From Streptomyces sp. WMMB 322 (lineage in GTDB: Bacteria > Actinomycetota > Actinomycetes > Streptomycetales > Streptomycetaceae): 64,000 nt of DNA. Below, piece by piece: positions 57,957 through 64,000 of this stretch. Positions within the stretch are counted from its first letter, which is position 1, and each line of letters opens with the position of its first letter. The stretch spans positions 62,001-126,000 of the forward strand of contig NZ_FMHI01000001.1 in the NCBI RefSeq assembly GCF_900090145.1, read 5' to 3'. Both the position numbers and the translations under genes were made by a program. The notes beneath the pieces are model-generated. The model did not search any database, had not been told where the DNA came from, and saw only the letters and a program-made list of their open reading frames with translations.

Positions 57957-58422
57957 GCCGCACTGCGCTAAGTTCCGAGTTCGGCGTCGCGGTGCAGACG
58001 AAGTAGGAGATGTTCTCGAATCGGCCAGGGGGTTTCGCGGCGCCAAGGCGTCGACGTTTTATCACTGACGGTAACTAGGGTGGATTGGCGCGAACTCGAG
58101 CGGGTGCCAGCGCAGGCGAACGCAGGTGGGATAGCCGTGCACCAGGTCGTGTGCCCGCATCTATTAAACGTCGGCTTGGTGGGCACAACCCTGAACCGGA
58201 ACTAGGGCGTTCCTCTTGGACCACCGCCCTCGAGGCGTCTCCCACGCATACGCACCGAGCAACGGAGGGTCTCTGAGCGAACAGAAGACTTTCCCAGCTT
58301 CCGAATGGGGGCTGCAGCCGCAGGGATGTATCCAGGCCCGCAGTTGGACCCCCGTCCTTACGTCCATCTCTCCCCGCGCCCAGTGCGCCGAACCCCCAGC
58401 CGGGGTAGACGCGTCATGGGAG
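57957..58422. other. Gene-free region between the 1263-residue gene and the HxlR gene
   Basis: 466 bp between convergent genes. On the minus strand at about 58065-58160 a short open frame reads MRAHDLVHGYPTCVRLRW then HPLEFAPIHPSYRQ, perhaps a remnant of a longer gene. Nothing else is recognised. Confidence 0.35.
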
Positions 58423-58755
58423 TCACATGTCACCGCAGGTGCTTGCTACCTCGCGCAGTCGAGTCAAGGCGGCAGCGACTCGCTGACCGATGCCGGTGAG
58501 TCGGTAAGTAATGGTGATGGGCCGGGTCGCCGTCACGTTCCTGGAAACCAGTCCGCTGTTTTCCAGGTCGGCAAGGCGGTTGGAGAGCACGCGGTTGGAG
58601 ATTCCGGAGACGGTTTTCTGGATCTCACCGAATCGCCGTGAACGGTCGGAGGCATAAAGAGCCAGCAAGATGTGCATCGTCCATCGGGCCGACAGAGCCT
58701 GAAGAAGATCGCTCTCGGCCCGAGTGAGCGGGGCGCTGCGAGTGCTGCCGGGCAT
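58423..58755 (-). CDS. HxlR-type winged-helix regulator
   Basis: 110-residue DNA-binding protein. The HxlR fold is visible: LLQALSARWTMHILLALYAS (about 17-36), RRFGEIQKTVSGISNRVLSNRLADLENSGLV (recognition helix around 46-62) and the wing RNVTATRPITITYRLTGIG. Many HxlR proteins sense quinones or electrophiles through an N-terminal Cys; here the only Cys is near the C-terminus, so a different signal is likely. It starts 29 bp after the HerA stop on the same strand and would be the last gene of the NurA-HerA operon. Confidence 0.83.
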   Translation of the reverse strand: MPGSTRSAPLTRAESDLLQALSARWTMHILLALYASDRSRRFGEIQKTVSGISNRVLSNRLADLENSGLVSRNVTATRPITITYRLTGIGQRVAAALTRLREVASTCGDM

Positions 58756-58784
58756 GGCCCTCCTCCCTCGGTGGTGGCACGAGC

Positions 58785-61013
58785 TTAGAAGGGGGGCTCT
58801 TCTTCGGCCTGGGCAGTGTCGAACGAGGAGTCGCTCTGCTGCTTGTCCGTTTTCTGCTTCGTTTGCGGCGCTGACTTCGGGTCGTGCTCCTTGAGCATGA
58901 TGAACTTGGGGAATGTGCCCGGGTTCTTGTCATCTTCTCGGGCTACCGAGACCCACTGGTCCGGGTACAGCTGGTCAAGTGCCTGCTTCACCAGTTCCTT
59001 GCCCCAGTCGAAGGCAGACCCGTCGCGCTGCGCGTGTGCGGGCGCCTTTTCGGCGAGCATGTGGGATACACGTCCCCACTTGATGCCGCGGGGGGTGTTG
59101 ATCATCTTGTGGAACTCGGGCTTGTTGTCCCGCAGGTGGACGATCGCGATCGAGCTGTCGTCCGCCGCGAGGTCTTCCCCCGGCGCCTCGCTGGTGTTGC
59201 CCTGGGGGTGACTGGCGGCGAGGCTGGCGGAAGCAGCACGCGCTTCCGAACGGCGCTCTTCGACGGTGGTCCGGGCCCGGGCAGCGAAGCTGTCGGGGGC
59301 AGCGAGTGAGTAGTCGGGGTCGGCCATCTTGTACGAGTCTTCGAAGCTGAGGACGCGCACGGAGATGGGGTAGGGGCGTGCGTGGCGGTCGGTGTTGGGT
59401 GCGCTGGACCAGTAGATGCCGTTGCCGACGAGCGGTTCGTTGAGCAGGGTGGCGAGCAGGTCTTCGGAGAAGTGGGCGTTGGCCTTTTTCAGGGAGATCA
59501 GGTCGCCCTGGGAGAGCAGGTGGAAGACGAAGAAGTTGTCGCCCTGGCTGAGAAGTTCCTGCGGAAGGCTGCCGGGCTGCTGGGTGATCAGCAGGGCGCC
59601 GAGGTCGTACTTGCGGCCTTCCTTTACCCAGGAGACGAAGGGGCCGTCTTCGCTCTGGCTGGAGCCGCCGAGGACGGACTGAGCTTCTTCGATGACGGCG
59701 ATTGTGGGGATGGACTTCGGGTCGGCCTCGGTGAACTGGTTTTGGTTGTGCTCGAAGATGTCGCCGAGGATCACGCCGGCAAGCTGGAGCCCCTGGGAGC
59801 CGCGCATCTGGGAGATGTCGACGACACACAGCTTGCCCTGGGCCAGGCAGTCCTTCAGGGCACTCAGGAGCTGGCTGTCGGGGTCGTGCAGTGCATTGAC
59901 GACGCGGGTCATGTTGCCGATCGCTGCGTTGGTCTGGGCTTCTTCGCCCGGGTCGAGATTCAGGATCTCCTGGACCTGGGAGCGGTCGGCACCATACTTC
60001 TCGCGGTGGATCAGGTCGACGAGGCGGCTCCACTTGGGTCCGTCGAGGGACTTGAGCTTGACGACGTTCTGCTGGTCCTGCTTCTCCGGCGTCAGTGCGA
60101 TACCCAGCACGCGCGATGCCTGGAGTTCCTTGATGTTCAGCTTGACGCCATTGACGACGAAGGACTGGTAGAAGTCGCTGGGGCCCTGGCGGTTGGTGAA
60201 GACGACGAGCTTGTCGCGCAGGTGCGGCACGTCGCACAGGGCGGGGCGGCCCTTGAAGTCGGGCCAGAAGTATTCGCCGTCCGGGTCGAAGATGACCGTA
60301 CCGACGGGAGCTTCACCAGAGCGGCGCGGGACGGTGGGCTGGTCGTTGTACAGGTCGGAGAAGAGCAGCTTGACCAGGTTCGACTTGCCGAAGCCGGCGC
60401 GGGCAAAGACGAAGCTGCGGCGTGCTACGAGCTTGTCGATTTGGAAGGTCGGCATGATGGCGGGCTGCTGGATCTGCATCCAGGAGGTGTCGCCTACGCG
60501 TTTGTCGTTGCCGGCGTAGACGAATTCGCCGAAGGCGAGGTAGCCGATGGGAACGGCCCCGTCGTCGGTGTCCTTGGCGTTGACCACCTCTGCCAGCAGG
60601 TCGTCGCTCAGGAGCGCAACCTGGGCGCCAACGTGCGGGAGGCGGCGGTGGCTGGGGACGAAGATGTGCTTGTCGCCCTCCATGCGGAGGACGCCGAGGA
60701 TGCGGATGTCGACCTTGTACTTCAGGTAGCGCTCTCGCAGCTCGTCGGGGATAGGCCGCTGGTCGCGCACCGCGCGGGTGGCGTAGTCCTCGCCGATGGG
60801 GGATACCAGGCGGCCCTGGGAGGAGATGGTGGTGATCCTCCCGAGGATGGCCTCACGCTCGTGTTCGAGCTGGACGAGCACGAACTGGCCGTGCATAGCC
60901 ATGGTCTGGAAGTCGTCGTGGTGCGGCAGCACGAGGTCGGCGTGGAATTCCATGCCGCTTTCGGAGAAGCCGCGGAAGGTGCCGACGACCTTGTCGCGCT
61001 CGAACAGGCTCAT
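58785..61013 (-). CDS. HerA-family ATPase (DNA translocase)
   Basis: 742-residue hexameric-type ATPase. An N-terminal beta-rich HAS-barrel-like region (about 1-190), Walker A ARAGFGKSN (204-212), Walker B TIAVIEEAQ (437-445) with the usual acidic pair, and an ITQQPGSLP segment (about 478-486) typical of HerA/FtsK translocases. The last ~170 residues are a charged, partly disordered extension. NurA is encoded 46 bp upstream and HxlR 29 bp downstream. In archaea HerA drives NurA for end resection; bacterial HerA works in anti-phage pairs (with SIR2 or DUF4297). It is not an FtsK/TraB conjugation protein: no membrane helices or gamma domain. Confidence 0.88.
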   Translation of the reverse strand: MSLFERDKVVGTFRGFSESGMEFHADLVLPHHDDFQTMAMHGQFVLVQLEHEREAILGRITTISSQGRLVSPIGEDYATRAVRDQRPIPDELRERYLKYKVDIRILGVLRMEGDKHIFVPSHRRLPHVGAQVALLSDDLLAEVVNAKDTDDGAVPIGYLAFGEFVYAGNDKRVGDTSWMQIQQPAIMPTFQIDKLVARRSFVFARAGFGKSNLVKLLFSDLYNDQPTVPRRSGEAPVGTVIFDPDGEYFWPDFKGRPALCDVPHLRDKLVVFTNRQGPSDFYQSFVVNGVKLNIKELQASRVLGIALTPEKQDQQNVVKLKSLDGPKWSRLVDLIHREKYGADRSQVQEILNLDPGEEAQTNAAIGNMTRVVNALHDPDSQLLSALKDCLAQGKLCVVDISQMRGSQGLQLAGVILGDIFEHNQNQFTEADPKSIPTIAVIEEAQSVLGGSSQSEDGPFVSWVKEGRKYDLGALLITQQPGSLPQELLSQGDNFFVFHLLSQGDLISLKKANAHFSEDLLATLLNEPLVGNGIYWSSAPNTDRHARPYPISVRVLSFEDSYKMADPDYSLAAPDSFAARARTTVEERRSEARAASASLAASHPQGNTSEAPGEDLAADDSSIAIVHLRDNKPEFHKMINTPRGIKWGRVSHMLAEKAPAHAQRDGSAFDWGKELVKQALDQLYPDQWVSVAREDDKNPGTFPKFIMLKEHDPKSAPQTKQKTDKQQSDSSFDTAQAEEEPPF

Positions 61014-61059
61014 GATGGTTCATGCTCCACAGGATGCGGGGCGGACAGAGAAATGGGTG

Positions 61060-62184
61060 TTACTCGTAGCGGCGGGCGGCCACGTCGGAAGCGAGCCGCA
61101 GGGCGTCGATAACCGGGGCTTTGTCCTCGCCGACCTGGTCGCGGACGGCGTCGACAAGCTGGTCTTCGATGATGTCCATGTCCAGGTCGGCGACGCGGGA
61201 GAAGCTGTCGGCCTGCTGGATGCAGTTCGGATAGAGCGGGATCGGGAAGCCGACCACCGCATCTGCCTGCAGGTAACCGAAGATCGCCTGGACTTCCTTG
61301 TCCTGGCGGGACATCACGTCCACGGTCCAGATGGGGTCACCGGAGTGCGGGCCGAAGCGCACGAAGTACATCGAGCCGAAGTTGAACTTCGGTTTCTCGC
61401 CCGTGGAATCGTCTTCGATGTCCCTCGTGTACTCGTCCCAGAGGTAGACCTCGTCGAGCATCTTCGCAGGGACCTTGGCGAAGCAGGCTGCGCCGTTGTC
61501 GAACACGCCGGACAGCGAGATCGCCAGCCGGTAGTACTCCAGGACCTGGGTCTTCTTCGCCAGTCCCACCAGCCACACTTTGCATCGGTCGCGGCGTCGG
61601 ATTCGCTCGATGGCCTCGTGCATCAACTCGCCCATCTTCACGAAGAGCTCGCCGTGGAAGATCTTGCTGCGCAACAGGCCGTCGCGGACGATCAATGTGT
61701 CGGTCGCGTAGTCGCGGTGACAGATCAGGTCATAGAGAGTCGCCCACTCGCACAGATCCCGAAAGACCTGCACCCAGCTTGGCGACTTGCCGGACATCAT
61801 CGGCGACAGATCCTGGAGCGTGCCGACACCCAGGCCGTCCATCATCCTGCCCAGGGCAGTTCGCGGGCTGCCGTCCTCGTGGAACTGGCGGCGGCTCAAG
61901 GCGTCGATGTCGGAGATCGGGGAGACCACCTCCATGCACAGCTCTTTGCCGTTGGAGTCCACGACGCGGACGACCTGAAGGTAGAAGGGGTTGAAGGCGA
62001 CCTTGTTGTTGCCCCCGTCGGATGCCATCAGTGCGACCGAGGTCGCAGCCCGCGGCTTGATCACCCGGACCTCGGAGCGGATGGCACAGGCCTGCTCGAC
62101 TAGCTTCTCTAGCTCCGTGCGACCGGCTTCGACCTGATCACCGATCAGCTGTTTAAGCTGCCTGATCTGGTCCTGGTCGAACAT
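61060..62184 (-). CDS. NurA-domain nuclease
   Basis: 374-residue nuclease partner of the adjacent HerA. NurA motifs: ALMASDGGNNKVAF (51-64, metal-binding Asp56), TLIVRDGLLRSKIF (163-176, Asp168) and the basic VGLAKK (206-211). SRVADLDMDIIEDQL near the C-terminus fits the closing helix. The order and spacing match RNase-H-like NurA enzymes, which cut single- and double-stranded DNA. ATG 62184 (MFDQDQIRQL) is preferred; AGAGG precedes it, and a GTG four codons upstream is possible. It is first in the operon. Confidence 0.82.
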   Translation of the reverse strand: MFDQDQIRQLKQLIGDQVEAGRTELEKLVEQACAIRSEVRVIKPRAATSVALMASDGGNNKVAFNPFYLQVVRVVDSNGKELCMEVVSPISDIDALSRRQFHEDGSPRTALGRMMDGLGVGTLQDLSPMMSGKSPSWVQVFRDLCEWATLYDLICHRDYATDTLIVRDGLLRSKIFHGELFVKMGELMHEAIERIRRRDRCKVWLVGLAKKTQVLEYYRLAISLSGVFDNGAACFAKVPAKMLDEVYLWDEYTRDIEDDSTGEKPKFNFGSMYFVRFGPHSGDPIWTVDVMSRQDKEVQAIFGYLQADAVVGFPIPLYPNCIQQADSFSRVADLDMDIIEDQLVDAVRDQVGEDKAPVIDALRLASDVAARRYE

Positions 62185-62289
62185 GCCTCTGCCCACCCCA
62201 CGCTCGTTCTGTCACAGGCGAGTTGTTCACTCGTCCGGACCACAAAGCATGACATGGGGTACTGACACTCCGTCACGAAGTTCTAGAAA

Positions 62290-62302
62290 GTAACCGGGTT
62301 AC
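62290..62302. promoter_or_regulatory. Palindrome between NurA and methyltransferase genes
   Basis: GTAACC-G-GGTTAC. Its GTAAC/GTTAC half-sites are shared with the arms of the operator at 63435-63470 (GTAAC and GTTAC), so the same regulator may bind here. It lies just after the methyltransferase stop and 106 bp upstream of the NurA start. Confidence 0.4.
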
Positions 62303-62306
62303 CCGA

Positions 62307-63437
62307 TCAGCGACGCAGCCCGACGAGCTCCGCAACGAGGTCGATCTCGTCGATGGCCGAGCCGGCCTTGCCGAACTGCTCGGCCTGCCTCTTGCGCTTG
62401 ATCGGAGTGCCGGCCGGACGGACCTCCTTGACGACCCATCCGGCTTTCGACTCCTTCACAGAGGCCAGCAGCATCTGCTCCGGATCGGTGCGGGACGAGG
62501 GCAAGGCGCCGAAGCGGATCGCCAGTCGGGCGCCTTGGCGGCAGCGACGAGCCGTGGCTGCCCATACCTCGGCCAAGGCCTGGATGAAGGCCTCCTGAGT
62601 TGGCTGGCGGGCGATCTGCCCGTGCGTGCCGTAGGGGACCTCAGGGGGGCCGCCGAGGAACCATGAGCGCAGCCACTGGTCGGCCACGTAGGTGCGCATG
62701 GCGTAGTACGGGGGTGACGTGACCACGAGATCGAATTTCTGCCGCAGACTGCTCAGAGTCTCGACGGTGTCGCCCAGGTAGACCTTCCCACCGTGAGCGA
62801 GCGGGGCCGCTTCCAGCAGACGCTTCGCGCGTCGCTCGATGACCTCCAGAGTCGGGACGCGCACCGGTTCCATGCCGCGCTTGGCCCAGAACCTAACCGC
62901 ATAGCCCGGCTTGGAGGCGTATGTGCGCGGCATCTGGTTAGACAGGTACGACGGCAGGTGCTTGTTCCGTGGGCCGTGCAGGATGCCCAGCATCACCGCC
63001 CGCAGCATGGCCGAAGCCGGTGTGGACAACTCCAGCAAGGCCTCGCGCAGGGTTACCAACTCAAGCAGCGTCTGCTGCTCGAAGCACCGCTGCCAGAACT
63101 CACCCTCCGGTATCTCACCCCGCATGCCGCCCTCAAGAATCTGCCGGGCCAGCCGGACAACGGCGCCAGGGGTGAGTTGAATGAGCTTGGCCTGGGCGAT
63201 GGCGGCTGCTACCGGGTTGATGTCGATGCCCACCGACGGCAGTCCAGCCAGGCGCGCGGCGTACAGCGTGGTGCCCCTCCCGCAGAACGGGTCCAACACC
63301 CGGGTAGCCGTCGAGTGGGCGGCAAGCTGCTGAAGTGGGAAGTCCAGCGGGAACATCGTGTAGTACGGGCAGATGGCATTTAACCGCAGTGCGTCTTCAG
63401 GCCAATTAGAGGGAGAGGCCGCTGCGGTTACTGTCAT
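62307..63437 (-). CDS. DNA amino-methyltransferase (N4-cytosine/N6-adenine type)
   Basis: 376 residues. SAM-binding motif I DPFCGRGTT (49-57) with following GIDINP, and catalytic motif IV TSPPYY (240-245); TSPPY is commonest in N4-cytosine enzymes. Motif I precedes IV with ~185 residues between them that include GPRNKHLPSYLSNQMPRTYA, probably the target-recognition part (alpha-like order). The opening CPYYTMFPLDFP (about 23-34) contacts substrate in similar enzymes. It is divergent from the Xre regulator with 30 bp between start codons. No classical restriction enzyme adjoins; NurA-HerA or the 1263-residue protein are candidate partners. Confidence 0.87.
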   Translation of the reverse strand: MTVTAAASPSNWPEDALRLNAICPYYTMFPLDFPLQQLAAHSTATRVLDPFCGRGTTLYAARLAGLPSVGIDINPVAAAIAQAKLIQLTPGAVVRLARQILEGGMRGEIPEGEFWQRCFEQQTLLELVTLREALLELSTPASAMLRAVMLGILHGPRNKHLPSYLSNQMPRTYASKPGYAVRFWAKRGMEPVRVPTLEVIERRAKRLLEAAPLAHGGKVYLGDTVETLSSLRQKFDLVVTSPPYYAMRTYVADQWLRSWFLGGPPEVPYGTHGQIARQPTQEAFIQALAEVWAATARRCRQGARLAIRFGALPSSRTDPEQMLLASVKESKAGWVVKEVRPAGTPIKRKRQAEQFGKAGSAIDEIDLVAELVGLRR

Positions 63438-63470
63438 GGGTGTAACTATACAGGTATGGTTACACCCATG
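63435..63470. promoter_or_regulatory. Operator and back-to-back leaderless promoters, methyltransferase / Xre
   Basis: Perfect inverted repeat CATGGGTGTAAC (63435-63446) / GTTACACCCATG (63459-63470), spacer 12 bp. The ATG in each arm is the start codon of one gene. On the minus strand TATAGT (63445-63450) lies 7 nt before the methyltransferase ATG, with TGACAT (63468-63473) 17 bp further. On the plus strand TATGGT (63455-63460) lies 7 nt before the Xre ATG, with TGTCAT (63432-63437) 17 bp further. Both transcripts would be leaderless and one bound dimer pair would cover both. Confidence 0.7.
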
Positions 63471-63719
63471 TCACGAAGGAGGCTTGATCCCGCCGCGCAG
63501 CGGCGAGGGCGGATGTTGGCCTCCCGCCTGACGCACGCCCGGCGCGCCTCCGGACGCTCGGCCGAGGCCATCGCCCGCAGTGCGGGACTCTCCGTCGAGA
63601 CTGTGCGCAGCATTGAGAAGGGCCGCACGTCCACGCCGGAATTCTTCACCGTTGCTGCTCTGGCCACCGAATTGGGGCTGTCCCTCGACGAGTTGTACGC
63701 CCACGTCCGTCAGGAGTGA
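63468..63719 (+). CDS. Small Xre-family regulator (C-protein-like)
   Basis: 83-residue single-domain helix-turn-helix protein: LASRLTHARRASGRSAEAIA, then SAGLSVETVRSIEKGRTST (recognition helix) and FFTVAALATELGLSLDELYA. The size and divergent position next to a DNA methyltransferase match controller (C) proteins of restriction-modification systems. ATG 63468 is chosen because it lies in the operator arm symmetric to the methyltransferase start; an upstream in-frame ATG (63456) lies in the spacer. No Shine-Dalgarno sequence is possible for a leaderless start. Confidence 0.83.
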   Translation: MSRRRLDPAAQRRGRMLASRLTHARRASGRSAEAIARSAGLSVETVRSIEKGRTSTPEFFTVAALATELGLSLDELYAHVRQE

Positions 63720-63731
63720 TCTCCCATGCGG

Positions 63732-63764
63732 CTAGCCTCGAAAGATCGAGGCTAGAGATCCTTT
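63732..63764. terminator. Terminator shared by the Xre and integrase genes
   Basis: Perfect 10-bp arms CTAGCCTCGA (63732-63741) / TCGAGGCTAG (63746-63755), loop AAGA, with TTTTT at 63762-63766 for the plus strand. The integrase TAG lies inside the stem. Confidence 0.75.
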
Positions 63765-64000
63765 TTCAAAGCTGCTGCAAAAGTCTCTGCCACGTCGGAG
63801 GCTATGTCTTTGATGACGTGCGCGTAGACACGGAGCGTCACTGAGGGATCTCGGTGGCCGAGCCGCGCGGCGACGACGTGAACCGGGACCTTGGCCAGCA
63901 GCAGCATGGTCGCGTGCAGGTGCCGGAGGTCGTGCAGTCTGGCCCTCTGGAGCGGGGGCTTCGGCCGGGTGCCATCCTCGGGGCTGTTGTAACTGGCAAT
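63752..64000 (-). CDS. Tyrosine recombinase (integrase), C-terminal part, truncated by window edge
   Basis: 83 codons visible, ending in TAG 63752-63754. RLHDLRHLHATMLL gives the H-x-x-R box, VVAARLGHRDPSV the second catalytic His region, and VTLRVYAHV the nucleophilic Tyr. These are the C-terminal catalytic motifs of the phage/ICE integrase family. The N-terminal domains are outside the window. Such a gene usually lies near one end of its element, so the island end or an internal element boundary is probably close by. It differs from the putative integrase tail beside the tRNA. Confidence 0.88.
   Translation of the reverse strand: MASYNSPEDGTRPKPPLQRARLHDLRHLHATMLLLAKVPVHVVAARLGHRDPSVTLRVYAHVIKDIASDVAETFAAALKKDL

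Noticed and set aside
58785..61013. HerA protein considered as a conjugative TraB/FtsK translocase of an integrative element
   Set aside because: No membrane helices or DNA-binding gamma domain; it pairs with a NurA-type nuclease and has a HAS-barrel-like N-terminus.
59382..61112. 576-codon open frame on the plus strand in the island
   Set aside because: Exactly opposite HerA, which has intact Walker motifs. The plus-strand translation is Val/Asp/Glu-rich without motifs.

Overview
This is chromosomal DNA of a streptomycete or close relative. G+C is very high, many genes start with GTG, and the gene set is typical of the group: GlnR, PhoP/PhoR, a mycothiol pathway (mshA, mshD), RsiG, MsiK, Nur and CarD. 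About 53.6 kb is core chromosome and the last ~10.3 kb looks like a mobile island. All functional names rest on motifs I read in the translations; no database search was run.

Layout. 1-9.5 kb: a partial APH-type kinase, a GntR regulator with two matched operators and a small membrane protein, an Eis-type acetyltransferase, an asparaginase, the c-di-GMP-dependent anti-sigma factor RsiG divergent from dtd, YgfZ, the nickel regulator Nur and a nitrobindin-like protein. 9.5-15.7 kb: a sulfur operon (rhodanese and SseC-like DUF1416) behind a cysteine-containing leader peptide, an LmeA-like protein, a MoaD-like protein, a hydrolase and the nitrogen regulator GlnR. 15.9-25.4 kb: a LacI regulator, a CssRS-like two-component pair, an FMN reductase, mshD, polyphosphate kinase and a CHAD protein. 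25.4-34.9 kb: hsp18, DUF2267, a methyltransferase, mshA with a YbjN protein, a secreted PHB-depolymerase-like esterase divergent from 3-hydroxybutyrate dehydrogenase, and a GAF/PucR regulator. 34.9-53.5 kb: an MHS-type transporter, gpmA, a newly noticed 49-residue cysteine-rich protein, phoU divergent from phoR-phoP, carD, ispD-ispF, cysS, rlmB, a DoxX protein, a nucleotidyltransferase and the shared sugar-ABC ATPase msiK. From memory of S. coelicolor, the nur-to-CHAD block is in inverted order relative to the mshA-to-msiK block.

53.6-64 kb: directly after tRNA-Thr(UGU) the sequence turns lower in G+C and non-core. It carries what looks like the C-terminal tail of a tRNA-Thr integrase, a 1263-residue protein with a nuclease-like N-terminus, an operon of a NurA-type nuclease, a HerA-type ATPase and an HxlR regulator, a DNA amino-methyltransferase divergent from a small Xre regulator, and the C-terminus of a tyrosine recombinase running off the window. 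The methyltransferase and Xre genes have start codons only 30 bp apart, inside the two arms of a perfect inverted repeat that also fits two back-to-back leaderless promoters. That is the logic of a controller-protein restriction-modification circuit, here next to a HerA-NurA motor-nuclease. I regard this set as the best candidate for an undescribed defence system.

Other points of note are a palindromic repeat inserted in frame in the linker of the CssR-like regulator, a ~90-nt pyrimidine tract coding the tail of PhoR, a perfect 54-bp palindrome after phoP, and recurrent 23-24-bp tandem duplications.
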